A DNA stretch of 9,252 bases from Leucothrix mucor (GCA_011322515.1 DRMS01000227.1:1-9252), one strand, 5' to 3'. Numbered from the stretch's first letter, positions 1 through 6,949 are shown. Program-made: numbers and translations. The notes: generated by a model from the sequence alone, not told the origin.

Positions 1-1
1 A

Positions 2-1492
2 AATATTCAGAATAATCAGGCGCATTTTGCTGAATTAGGAGATCGTTACAGCCTATATGAAAGCAAGGAATTTACGCAAGGAGCAACTGGATCTATAGGA
101 GCACAAGGAACAATAGGTCTTGCTTTAACAGAAGAACAAATAAAGAAAAAAATTGCCCAGTTAAAAATAGAAGCAAGTGCGGCGCAAAAGAAAGCACAGC
201 AGTCTAATTTAAAAGAAGATTGGGATGAAAACAAACGTCTTATCGGTGAGATTAAACGTTTGCGTCAAACCACAGAAGGCAAGAGCCAAGAATCTCAGAC
301 TAAACCACAAGGAAGCGTCTCAGATATTTCAAAAATAGTAGCAACATATGCAAAAGACCCAAGGCAAGATACCGCTCAAATGCGAATTATTAAATTATTA
401 CTGGATACAAAGTATCCTGCTGATAACACTAAAATAAATCCTTATGATCGAGTAAGAGGCGCCTTAGGGGAAACACTTGCCCCCTTATTTCTGTTTCGTG
501 GAGATAAACTCTATTTATATAAAAATAGGCGTTCAATGAGTGAAGATCCTAACAAGGTGAATACTCGAACAATAACAACGGATGAGAAAAAACTATTTAG
601 CAAAATTGATCTTAGTGGAAAGATAATTGCCTACTCCCACTTTATACGGGATTTTATGCAAATACAGGGACCTTTCACAAAGCCTATTGTTATTGATGGT
701 ATTTTGATTAATGATTTTATGGCAGCGTCAGAAGAAAAACACAAAGGGCAGTTTGTTAAAGAATTCAATACCTATGCTGATAAAGTCAGTAAGCACCCAC
801 TAGTAAAAGGTATACATCCTCCTGTTGAGCATTTTCATGAAATGGCACATCGTGATGGTTTTCAGCTAATACCTTCTAATCGACCCGAACACTTTGCGGG
901 AGAGGTTTTGGAGCATGTAACTATTCAAAATACAGTTATCTACTCAGAAGGAGATCTGCAAGGAATTTTTGCAACGGATGGTGCCTTTAAAAATATACAT
1001 ATCCTTAATAATCATATTCAAACTAAAGGGAAATATCATATTTCTATCAGCGGTATGTTAACGGGCTGTACTATTAGTGGTAATAAAGACATGCAAGACA
1101 AACCCTTGCATGCGAGTAAAATAACACTCTATCCCTTACGTATAGGAGGAGGAGCTAATATTCTTATTGTCGGTTTTGATAATACAGGTATTTCTAATAC
1201 GCATCCCCATTATTACCATTATGGTGATGTAAAAGGAGTCTATGATTACAGGCGATGTGGTCGAGCATCAGATCGACAGGGAGCACTTAATCCAAAAAAA
1301 CCTAGTGCCTATTTTTACACTGATGTACATATGGCTACCTTTTGGACTCATTATAAAAAAGACAAAGTAAACGGAGGTAACGCCCATCAAATGAAAGCCT
1401 TAATGAACAAATTAGAAAAAATAGGAAAAGCAAAGTGTATCAATAAGAAAACAGACTTAGATAAATTAGCTAAAAAATTTAAGCAAACATAA
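2..1492 (+). CDS. C-terminal part of a large beta-helix-like protein of unknown function (5'-partial)
   Basis: The frame is open from the left edge, so the true start lies outside the window; a TTG at 260 is only an internal codon. 496 residues are visible. In order: four collagen-like Gly-X-Y triplets (GATGSIGAQGTIG, residues 27-39); a Lys/Glu/Gln-rich, probably helical or coiled-coil segment (about 42-100); a mixed globular part; and from about residue 279 (HEMAHRDGFQLIP) repeated short strands with Asn-rich turns (VTIQNTVIYSEG, IHILNNHIQTKG, CTISGNKD), the pattern of a right-handed parallel beta-helix with an H-x-DG-x-Q entry motif. The C-terminal 40 residues are Lys-rich. Gly-X-Y, coiled coil and beta-helix together recall phage tail-fibre or surface carbohydrate-binding proteins, but this is inference from architecture only. 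No catalytic site is assigned. Codon use is AT-rich compared with pyrB and pyc. I see no convincing terminator after the stop. Confidence 0.75.
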   Translation, partial: NIQNNQAHFAELGDRYSLYESKEFTQGATGSIGAQGTIGLALTEEQIKKKIAQLKIEASAAQKKAQQSNLKEDWDENKRLIGEIKRLRQTTEGKSQESQTKPQGSVSDISKIVATYAKDPRQDTAQMRIIKLLLDTKYPADNTKINPYDRVRGALGETLAPLFLFRGDKLYLYKNRRSMSEDPNKVNTRTITTDEKKLFSKIDLSGKIIAYSHFIRDFMQIQGPFTKPIVIDGILINDFMAASEEKHKGQFVKEFNTYADKVSKHPLVKGIHPPVEHFHEMAHRDGFQLIPSNRPEHFAGEVLEHVTIQNTVIYSEGDLQGIFATDGAFKNIHILNNHIQTKGKYHISISGMLTGCTISGNKDMQDKPLHASKITLYPLRIGGGANILIVGFDNTGISNTHPHYYHYGDVKGVYDYRRCGRASDRQGALNPKKPSAYFYTDVHMATFWTHYKKDKVNGGNAHQMKALMNKLEKIGKAKCINKKTDLDKLAKKFKQT

Positions 1493-1589
1493 TTGTTGAA
1501 AAATCGACTTATTTCTAGTTTAAGAAGCTTACTGATAGCTAAAAATAGAGACTTTTGATGTTAATTGTGTAGTTTCCCTATCCATCTCT

Positions 1590-1615
1590 CGTTCCCATGC
1601 TCTTGCGTGGGAACG
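1590..1615. repeat. REP-like palindrome, copy 1
   Basis: The left arm CGTTCCCATGC pairs with the right arm GCGTGGGAACG across a TCTT loop, with one mismatch (A against G, which would be a G-U pair in RNA of one strand). With its flanks CTCTC on the left and CATAC on the right it matches, as far as I remember, a family of dispersed extragenic palindromes (GTTCCCACGC...GCGTGGGAA) common in several gammaproteobacterial genomes. Family membership is from memory; the palindrome itself is seen directly. Confidence 0.6.
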
Positions 1616-1732
1616 CATACAGATTATTGCTACTGCTCATACTATTTCAGCCAGCAAAGTACTTGGATAAAATATCCAAATCACCTGTAATATAAGCGTT
1701 GAAATTTGTATTTCGTAGAATGCTCGATATGT

Positions 1733-1757
1733 ATTCCCATGCTGGGGCGGTGGGAAT
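1733..1757. repeat. REP-like palindrome, copy 2 (degenerate, probably inverted)
   Basis: ATTCCCA (1733-1739) pairs with TGGGAAT (1751-1757) around a G-rich loop. The GTAT on its left mirrors the ATAC at the right edge of copy 1, and the GAGTGAGG region on its right mirrors the CTCTC at the left edge of copy 1. The two copies therefore look like a head-to-head pair, as in BIME-type repeats, about 118 bp apart. This copy is more decayed than the first. Confidence 0.4.
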
Positions 1758-2006
1758 TATGGGAGTGAGGGTAATAGTGACTTTTGATAATTGCTTTTTT
1801 TAAGATAAGGTATTGATAAATATAGCTAAAAAACAGCGCTCTTGATGTTTATAAATTATTGATTTATAACCTATAATATAAAATGGTTCATACATTTACT
1901 TTATTTATAAATATTACTATGCTGTTTTATGTTTAATATGTTATTTATCAATATATTACATTAATTATTGACAGAAGCTACTGATAAATAACTCAAGGAT
2001 GAAATA

Positions 2007-2963
2007 ATGATCAAGTTTAAAATAAATAGATTGATACTATTTTTTATATTTTCCACGCAAACAAATGCGACTCCAAAAATAAATGAAAATAGTCATTTAT
2101 ATCATGTCAATAAAAATATTTACTCTATAAAGTTTGATGGTGGAGCTAGTCTTGAAAATGAGGTTTATCGTTTAAATTTCTCTCCAAACGATCCCAACTC
2201 TTTAGGGGAATCACATGAAGATTTATTCAGACCTATTTCTAAATCACTTAGGAAAATAATGAATAAAAAGTCAACTGACAACCCTTTCAAAAATAGTTTT
2301 AAAAAAATATATACCGCTAAAAACATAGCAAAAAGATTGCAATGTCCTGTTAAAGGGGTTCGTTTAGAGATAGATAATAATGCTACTACCAAAGAATGGC
2401 TAATTGGCTTCATGGCTTCTAAATGTTTTAATAATAAAAATCTTATTTCTAAATTTGGAGCAGATAGTAAAATACATCAATGGATACTTCAACAGCAAGC
2501 TAATGGAAATTATCGTATTTTAATGGAAGCTGAAAGCGAATTAACTTATATTGAAAATAAAAATAGCTATAAAGGTTATAAACAAATTGAAACCGCGTTT
2601 TCTGTTAAACATACACTGCCAAACTATCCATTAAAGTGTGGTGCTGCGCAAATCAGATGGGAATATGCACCTGATAACCACTATCATATTAAGAGTGTTT
2701 TATATAATATTTCTGATTGTCGTTCTGTTTATCTTTATAATAACACCGACCCTAATCTTATTGAGGCTGAGTGGGAAATCAGTATGAAAGAAAAAGTAAT
2801 AGCTGCTGTAAATAGTTGGATATTGCCTTTAGAGGGGCAGGTACCTGTTAAAACAAAAAATTTAAACTATATAATTGATCGATCAAATAAAGATACGCAA
2901 AGGAATAAGCACGGGCTTAGTAATAATGAATTGAAAGCCATTAATAGCTTGTTGAAACGCTAG
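2007..2963 (+). CDS. Predicted secreted protein of unknown function, 318 aa
   Basis: I do not recognise this family. The ATG at 2007 follows AAGGA (1995-1999) by 7 nt, a good ribosome site. The N-terminus has a short Lys/Arg region and a hydrophobic core (LILFFIF, residues 9-15), with a plausible signal-peptidase site after Ala21 (TNA|TP), so the mature protein is probably periplasmic or secreted. There are exactly four cysteines, at 113, 140, 211 and 238, which could form two disulfides in the mature protein. The rest is mixed alpha/beta in look, rich in Asn, Lys and Ile, with aromatic clusters (IRWEYAPDNHYH, near 216-227). The C-terminal 35 residues are polar and may be disordered. Codon use is strongly AT-rich. 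It stands alone between two repeat-bearing gaps, in the same direction as the beta-helix gene but 514 bp away, so a shared transcript is not shown. Confidence 0.75.
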   Translation: MIKFKINRLILFFIFSTQTNATPKINENSHLYHVNKNIYSIKFDGGASLENEVYRLNFSPNDPNSLGESHEDLFRPISKSLRKIMNKKSTDNPFKNSFKKIYTAKNIAKRLQCPVKGVRLEIDNNATTKEWLIGFMASKCFNNKNLISKFGADSKIHQWILQQQANGNYRILMEAESELTYIENKNSYKGYKQIETAFSVKHTLPNYPLKCGAAQIRWEYAPDNHYHIKSVLYNISDCRSVYLYNNTDPNLIEAEWEISMKEKVIAAVNSWILPLEGQVPVKTKNLNYIIDRSNKDTQRNKHGLSNNELKAINSLLKR

Positions 2964-2984
2964 GCTCTATTGATTCTGAACGGG

Positions 2985-3005
2985 TGGTTTTGCTCTTCAA
3001 AACCA
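2985..3005 (+). terminator. Weak hairpin after the secreted-protein gene
   Basis: TGGTTTTG and CAAAACCA form a perfect 8-bp stem with a CTCTT loop, 21 nt after the stop codon at 2963. No T-run follows, so it is either a weak or factor-dependent terminator or simply a 3'-end stabilising hairpin. Confidence 0.3.
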
Positions 3006-3041
3006 AGTTATAAACAGATGAAGGCTTATGCGAAAAACTAA

Positions 3042-3183
3042 GCTACCAGTTTAAGGCGGGACAGTTAATGTTTCTGCCTATTCACCCGCACCCTTCGACA
3101 AGCTCAGGAAGCTAGCTCCCTGAGCTTGTCGAAGGGTGCGGGTTATTTGCCATGACGTTACTTGTCCGCCTTAAGTTGGTAGC
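3042..3183. repeat. Nested palindromic element, 142 bp (MITE/REP-like)
   Basis: Two inverted repeats sit one inside the other. The inner one has 25-bp perfect arms (3084-3108 and 3119-3143) around a 10-nt spacer containing GCTAGC; its core CCCTTCGACAAGCTCAGG resembles dispersed palindromes I know from many proteobacteria. The outer arms are 3042-3063 and 3163-3183 (GCTACC...TTAAGGCGGGACA against TGTCCGCCTTAA...GGTAGC), matching except for two bases and one indel; AAAAA/TTTTT at 3033-3037 and 3187-3191 may extend them. It fills most of the 351-bp gap between the convergent secreted-protein gene and pyrC', and could fold into a strong hairpin that stops transcription from either side. No transposase is present. 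In 3192-3314 I see nothing. Confidence 0.75.
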
Positions 3184-3314
3184 CGCTTTTTGTATTGTAA
3201 TGCTATTTTAGGTTGTGAGAATAGTGTTGCAGAGGATATGTATTTATAGGGTGGAAAAATAGAAATTTAATATCTGAATATCTATAGCGTCTAAAGAAGC
3301 ATTTTTAGGATAGG

Positions 3315-4595
3315 TTATGCTTGGTAAGCCAAATCACCAGCAATCACCGTAACATCAATCCCTCCACTAAATCCCCAACCAAAAAAGGGACTATTCTTAC
3401 CCTTGCTTCGCATACTCTGCAATGAAATATTGCACAGCTTATTAGGATTAAATAAAACAAAATCAGCCGCCTGCCTTATTCCTAGATTTCCTTTAGGCTT
3501 GGCGATAATCTCAGCAGGTTTATGGGTAACGGTTGCAATGGCTTGGGTGAGTGTCAGCACGCCTTCCTCAACTAATCTTAACGTAAGCGGTAAGAGTGTT
3601 TCTAAGGCGGATATTCCTGGGCTGGATTGTTGAAATAGGGCTAGTTTTGCATCTATATCATGCGGTTGATGATCGGAGCAGATAGCATCAATGATACCAT
3701 CTGCAACGCCTTGTCTAAGTGCTTCGCGATCTCTTGAACTACGTAGCGGTGGCATGGTATGACACAGGGTATTGAAATCAGCAATATCCATTTCGGTTAA
3801 GAAGAGTTGATGCGCGGCTACATCGGCACTAACTGGCAGTCCTTTGTCTTTCGCTCTGGCTAACAGCTCAACACTTTTAGCGCAAGATAAACGACAAAAA
3901 TGCACGGCGGTATGAGTTTCTTCAATCAATGTTAGCATCTGTGCCATTGCGATTGTTTCTACGCTGGATGAAATAGCGGGAAGTCCTAAGCGGGTTGCTA
4001 TTGCCCCTTGATGCGCACAGCCATCAGCCAACAAATCATGTTCAATGGGTTGGTAAAAAAGTTTTAATTCATTGGTTGCAGCATAGTCCATGCAATTACG
4101 CAGTAGATTAATATCCTTTAAGGGTGCTAATCCTTGTGTAACCGCAACACAACCTGATTTTTTTAGGCTGCCCATATTACTCAATTGCTTACCTTTCAAG
4201 CCAGCAGTTAATGCCCCAATGACTTCAACTTGGGCAGCTTTTTCTGCGGCTAATGCTTTTTCTCTGACGAGATTAATACGCGCACGACTATCAATTGGTG
4301 ATGCTAGCTCTGGCATCGCGCAAACAGTAGTAATACCTGATTGTGCAGCGACTTGCATTTCATGTGCAATGGTAGCTTTGTTTTCCTGCTCTGGCTCACG
4401 TAAATAGACAGAAAGATCCACTAAACCTGGCATTAGCCATAAGCCCTTGGCATCAATAGTTTGCTGTGCCTGAAAACCATCAGGTAGAGGACCAATAGCA
4501 CGAATAACCCCAGCTTCAATTGCAATATCAGTGATTACATCTTGTTGATTAGCGGGGTCGATCAGCCGAGCTGATTTTACATGTAGGGTACTCAT
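3315..4595 (-). CDS. pyrC': Non-catalytic dihydroorotase-like subunit of aspartate transcarbamoylase
   Basis: This 426-residue protein has the amidohydrolase fold of type I dihydroorotase over its whole length: MPGLVDL (55-61), LREPEQ (65-70), GLKGKQLSNMGSLKKSG (132-148), CSDHQPH (306-312) and SPGISALET (325-333). The zinc ligands are lost. The D-x-H-x-H motif before LREP is DLSVY (Ser62, Tyr64), the usual HxED-type His is replaced in LFYQPIEHD (179-187), and the usual second His of the H-x-C-H motif is Arg235 (HFCRLS). Asp308 remains. This matches the pyrC' pseudo-enzymes of Pseudomonas-type bacteria, which do not make dihydroorotate but are needed for assembly of the ATCase dodecamer with PyrB. 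The ATG overlaps the end of pyrB by four bases (ATGA), so the two are translationally coupled. A catalytic PyrC must be encoded elsewhere. I see no clear terminator after the stop. Confidence 0.93.
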   Translation of the reverse strand: MSTLHVKSARLIDPANQQDVITDIAIEAGVIRAIGPLPDGFQAQQTIDAKGLWLMPGLVDLSVYLREPEQENKATIAHEMQVAAQSGITTVCAMPELASPIDSRARINLVREKALAAEKAAQVEVIGALTAGLKGKQLSNMGSLKKSGCVAVTQGLAPLKDINLLRNCMDYAATNELKLFYQPIEHDLLADGCAHQGAIATRLGLPAISSSVETIAMAQMLTLIEETHTAVHFCRLSCAKSVELLARAKDKGLPVSADVAAHQLFLTEMDIADFNTLCHTMPPLRSSRDREALRQGVADGIIDAICSDHQPHDIDAKLALFQQSSPGISALETLLPLTLRLVEEGVLTLTQAIATVTHKPAEIIAKPKGNLGIRQAADFVLFNPNKLCNISLQSMRSKGKNSPFFGWGFSGGIDVTVIAGDLAYQA

Positions 4596-5608
4596 AAAGA
4601 TTGCTCCATTGCTTGCCCACTCATTACCATTGTCATTACCGCCATACGTACTGCAATACCATTACTCACCTGTTCTAAAATAACAGACTGTGAACCATCC
4701 GCAACCCGCGAATCAATCTCCACCCCACGGTTAACAGGGCCAGGGTGCATAACAATGGCATCAGGCTTAGCTAATTTAAGCCGTTCTTCGGTTAAACCAT
4801 AAAATGAAAAATATTCTCGTTCTGAGGGCAGTAAGCCACCTTGCATACGTTCTTTTTGTAGGCGCAACATAATGATGACATCTAGATCATCCAGCCCCTG
4901 CTCCATATTGGTGTACACATTCACTCCCATTTGTTCAACCCCGACAGGAATTAAGGTACGCGGCGCAATAACTCGTACTTCACCCGTGCATAAAGTTGTC
5001 AGTGCATGTATTTGTGAGCGTGCTACACGGGAATGTAAAATATCCCCCACAATTCCCACTTTAAGCGGTTGAAAATCTTTTTTATGCTGGCGAATAGTAA
5101 GCATATCCAGCATCGCTTGTGTTGGATGCTCATGATAGCCATCACCCGCATTTAACACACTAATATGTGGTGGACAATAGCGCGCGATAAAATGTGCCGC
5201 ACCGCTACATTCATGGCGTACTACAAACATATCGCAATTCATTGCACTGAGATTGCGAATAGTATCGAGTAGACTTTCCCCTTTAGAAGTTGCAGAGTTG
5301 CGAATATCTAGTGTTACTACATCGGCGGTTAAACGCTGTGCAGCAAGCTCAAACGTGGTTCGTGTGCGGGTGGAATTTTCAAAAAATAGATTCATCACCG
5401 TTTTACCGCGTAATACGGGTGCTTTATTTTGAGCTTTATTAGGAAGATCGAGAAATTGTTCTGCCCTATCGAGAATTTCTTCTAACAGGAGTGGAGGAAG
5501 ACCCTCAATATTTAGAAAATGCTTTAGCTGACCGTTGCGTGTCAACTGCATTGATGACGGTAATGCACCTGGGGTAAGGTGTTGCGAATTATCATTTATC
5601 ACAATCAA
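4592..5608 (-). CDS. pyrB: Aspartate carbamoyltransferase catalytic subunit
   Basis: It joins carbamoyl phosphate and L-aspartate to N-carbamoyl-L-aspartate, the committed step of pyrimidine synthesis, in the cytosol. Visible signatures: the carbamoyl-phosphate motif FFENSTRTRTTFE (75-87), the ATSKGES loop with Lys109, VVRH (129-132), HPTQ (161-164), GDILHSRVARS (188-198), MLRLQKER (247-254) and HPGPVNRGVEI (288-298). All expected catalytic residues look intact, and the length (338) fits the roughly 334-residue class found with pyrC' in Pseudomonas. The longest frame starts with TTG at 5608; a GTG two codons later is the alternative (see the ribosome site). There is no in-frame ATG before codon 20. 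It is the first gene of a two-gene pyrB-pyrC' operon. No pyrR or pyrI gene is visible beside it. Confidence 0.96.
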   Translation of the reverse strand: MIVINDNSQHLTPGALPSSMQLTRNGQLKHFLNIEGLPPLLLEEILDRAEQFLDLPNKAQNKAPVLRGKTVMNLFFENSTRTRTTFELAAQRLTADVVTLDIRNSATSKGESLLDTIRNLSAMNCDMFVVRHECSGAAHFIARYCPPHISVLNAGDGYHEHPTQAMLDMLTIRQHKKDFQPLKVGIVGDILHSRVARSQIHALTTLCTGEVRVIAPRTLIPVGVEQMGVNVYTNMEQGLDDLDVIIMLRLQKERMQGGLLPSEREYFSFYGLTEERLKLAKPDAIVMHPGPVNRGVEIDSRVADGSQSVILEQVSNGIAVRMAVMTMVMSGQAMEQSL

Positions 5609-5612
5609 TAAG

Positions 5613-5619
5613 TCCTTCC
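5613..5619 (-). promoter_or_regulatory. Ribosome-binding site deciding the pyrB start
   Basis: GGAAGGA on the minus strand lies 4 nt before TTG (5608) and 10 nt before GTG (5602). Both are non-ATG starts and spacing alone does not decide; 4 nt is short and 10 nt slightly long, so GTG, giving a 336-residue protein, is at least as likely. A weak start may be part of keeping pyrB expression moderate, but that is inference. Confidence 0.55.
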
Positions 5620-5802
5620 GTTTTTATTGTTTGTGTATAGTACATCATCTATGTGAAATAATTTAACTATTCTGGGTATCCCTCAATAGTAGTATGTTGG
5701 TTCTTAATAATGTACGTAACGTCTCATCATCCACAGATATTTTTAAATCAACAAGTTAGTTCGGTTGAAAAATTACTAAATTGATTTTAAATATTTTAAA
5801 TA

Positions 5803-5869
5803 CGTTAATGCAATGATTTGTATAATAAAAAAACAAGGTTTATTTATTATACAAATCATTGCATTAACG
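5803..5869. repeat. Near-perfect 67-bp AT-rich palindrome downstream of yaiL
   Basis: Arms 5803-5829 and 5843-5869 are perfect 27-bp inverted repeats (CGTTAATGCAATGATTTG at the outer end). After one A/A mismatch the stem goes on for four more pairs (AAAC 5831-5834, GTTT 5838-5841) around a 3-nt loop, so 31 of 32 positions pair. It begins 11 nt after the yaiL stop on the minus strand. It is AT-rich, and the only T-run on that strand comes before the hairpin rather than after it, so it is not a canonical terminator. It may act as a 3'-end stabilising hairpin or be a small palindromic repeat element. In the rest of the pyrB-yaiL gap I see nothing else of note. Confidence 0.8.
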
Positions 5870-5880
5870 CCATAAAAAAA

Positions 5881-6438
5881 TTACCACATTAAATCGTCAG
5901 GAATTTGATAATCGGCATAGGGGTCATCATCAATCGTCTGATCATCATCTGATTTCCTAGGATCATTTAGCAAAATAATTGAGCGACTATCACGCTCATT
6001 AATCTTATTGGCCGCCTCCATTGGAATCAAGTGGTAGGTTTGCTCTAGCTTAGCAATTGCTATGCGACCACGGCTAATCAGATCATGGTTTTGCACTGAA
6101 ACATAAACGGTTTTGATTTTATTATCATCGGTAAAATTATAAGCATGCCCTTGATCGCCCTTCGCTTTTTCAATGCTATTCAGTTCAATAATTTGGCGAA
6201 TCTGGGCTACAATGGCTTTTTGTTTTGCCTGTTGATTTTGCTCGGTATTGGATTGTTGGCTTTTACGTAATTGCTCTTGACGAGCTTTCTCTGCCAAGTC
6301 CGCAGCTTCATTTTTTAATGAAGTCTTTTCTTTGCGACTTTTATTCACTGCTTTCTTTTTAGCAGAATTAATTTTGCGTGCTTTTTGTTTATTGCTTAAC
6401 CCTGCATTGAGTAATTGATCTTGAAGTGAGTTTGCCAT
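5881..6438 (-). CDS. yaiL: YaiL-like DUF2058 family protein
   Basis: The 185-residue protein has the full pattern of the DUF2058/YaiL family. The N-terminus is MANSLQDQLLNAGLSNKQKA, followed by a very basic Lys/Arg-rich helical arm (17-60) and a Gln/Lys-rich helix (61-93). The conserved core is GHAYNFTDD (97-105), VYVS (111-114), SRGRIAIAKL (122-131), YHLIP (135-139) and INERD (146-150). A strongly acidic tail (DDDQTIDDDPYADY, 164-177) ends it. E. coli YaiL is described as nucleoprotein- or polynucleotide-associated, but its exact role is not established. The basic arm fits nucleic-acid binding. ATG at 6438 follows AAGG with 8 nt spacing. A possible -10 box TATACT (minus strand, 6472-6477) lies upstream without a good -35. 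It appears to be transcribed alone, and the long palindrome directly follows its stop. Confidence 0.9.
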   Translation of the reverse strand: MANSLQDQLLNAGLSNKQKARKINSAKKKAVNKSRKEKTSLKNEAADLAEKARQEQLRKSQQSNTEQNQQAKQKAIVAQIRQIIELNSIEKAKGDQGHAYNFTDDNKIKTVYVSVQNHDLISRGRIAIAKLEQTYHLIPMEAANKINERDSRSIILLNDPRKSDDDQTIDDDPYADYQIPDDLMW

Positions 6439-6540
6439 GCGTACTACCTTTGTTTGTAATCGTTGTTAGATAGTATAATGGGCAAACAGGTGCTATAGAA
6501 AGGAATTTTCTTAAGAAGGGAATGTCGGTAAATCTAAAGA

Positions 6541-6564
6541 TCCCTGCTTGAAATACAGCAGGGA
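6541..6564 (-). terminator. Probable terminator of the 43-codon gene
   Basis: TCCCTGCT and AGCAGGGA form a perfect GC-rich 8-bp stem around an 8-nt loop, 21 nt after the small gene's stop codon on the minus strand. On that strand ATCTTTAGATTT follows, only a broken T-run, so the hairpin is good but the tail is weak. Its place between yaiL and the small gene suggests it separates the two units. Confidence 0.5.
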
Positions 6565-6585
6565 GAACAGTGTTATTTCTATTGA

Positions 6586-6717
6586 CTAAAATTTAATATC
6601 TTGAATGCCATCTGATTCTTTTAGTTTTATATAAAGCAAATATAAAACCACTGTAATAGAAGCTATAATAGCTCCAACGAATAGACCGTGTAGAAATGCA
6701 TCGAATAAAATATTCAT
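6586..6717 (-). CDS. Small single-pass membrane protein, 43 aa, unknown function
   Basis: ATG at 6717 begins a 43-residue frame: MNILFDAFLHGLFVG, then a hydrophobic span of about 20 residues (GLFVGAIIASITVVLYLLYI, residues 11-30), then a short charged tail KLKESDGIQDIKF. The positive residues just after the span predict that the C-terminus faces the cytoplasm and the N-terminus is outside. Support for it being real: AAAAGGA lies 9-10 nt upstream of the ATG, the amino-acid pattern is that of a clean transmembrane protein, and a GC-rich hairpin follows the stop. A longer 94-codon frame across the same DNA begins with TTG and shows low-complexity, non-hydrophobic sequence; I take that as a shadow. 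I do not recognise the family. Such small proteins often join larger membrane complexes, but no partner is visible. Confidence 0.55.
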   Translation of the reverse strand: MNILFDAFLHGLFVGAIIASITVVLYLLYIKLKESDGIQDIKF

Positions 6718-6949
6718 GGTAGGGGATTCCTTTTTTATTTTTATTTTTATTAGGGGGAATGTTGATGTGCAGACTATTTAATAAGCTACCTCTATCAACC
6801 TCGATAATCATATATGATGTAGTATACACACAAGCTGAATCAAAACATTGATGCTTGTCATTCAATACCTTAATCAATTCCGCTTAACGGTTCATAAATT
6901 CATTAACATATTGATTTATATAAGTTAATCTAATTAATGTGATCACTCC

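Larger units (their letters stand above)
1493..2006. other. 514-bp AT-rich gap holding two REP-like hairpins
   Basis: I see no convincing coding region here on either strand. The centre (about 1583-1770) holds two related palindromes, listed separately. On both sides are short imperfect direct repeats: GACTTTTGATGTTAATTG at 1550-1567 against GACTTTTGATAATTG at 1779-1793, and TAGCTAAAAA followed by TTGATGTT at 1536-1562 and 1823-1849. Positions 1850-1980 are almost pure A/T. A TATAAT lies at 1872-1877 without a -35 box at proper distance. A TTGACA lies at 1968-1973, too close to the downstream gene for a normal -10 box, so I call no promoter. Confidence 0.6.

Noticed and set aside
46..234. 62-codon minus-strand frame rich in Phe, Cys and Pro
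   Set aside because: It is the antisense shadow of the Gly-X-Y and helical coding sequence of the first gene.
260..262. TTG as the start of the first gene
   Set aside because: The frame is open without interruption from position 2, with protein-like sequence, so the gene begins outside the window.
836..850. HEMAH, a formal HExxH zinc-protease motif in the beta-helix protein
   Set aside because: It runs directly into the H-x-DG-x-Q entry of the beta-helix (HRDGFQLIP) and there is no surrounding metallopeptidase pattern or third ligand that I can see.
1968..1973. TTGACA as a -35 box of the secreted-protein gene
   Set aside because: A -10 box at proper distance would fall on the ribosome site, and nothing like TATAAT is there.
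5725..5735. TCATCCACA, near a DnaA box
   Set aside because: It is a single copy with one mismatch and no other origin features.
6474..6479. TATAAT on the plus strand upstream of yaiL
   Set aside because: There is no plus-strand gene behind it that I can support, and the -35 region is poor.
6593..6877. 94-codon minus-strand frame
   Set aside because: TTG start, low-complexity Asn/Lys run, and it overlaps in another frame the 43-codon membrane protein, which has a better ribosome site and composition.
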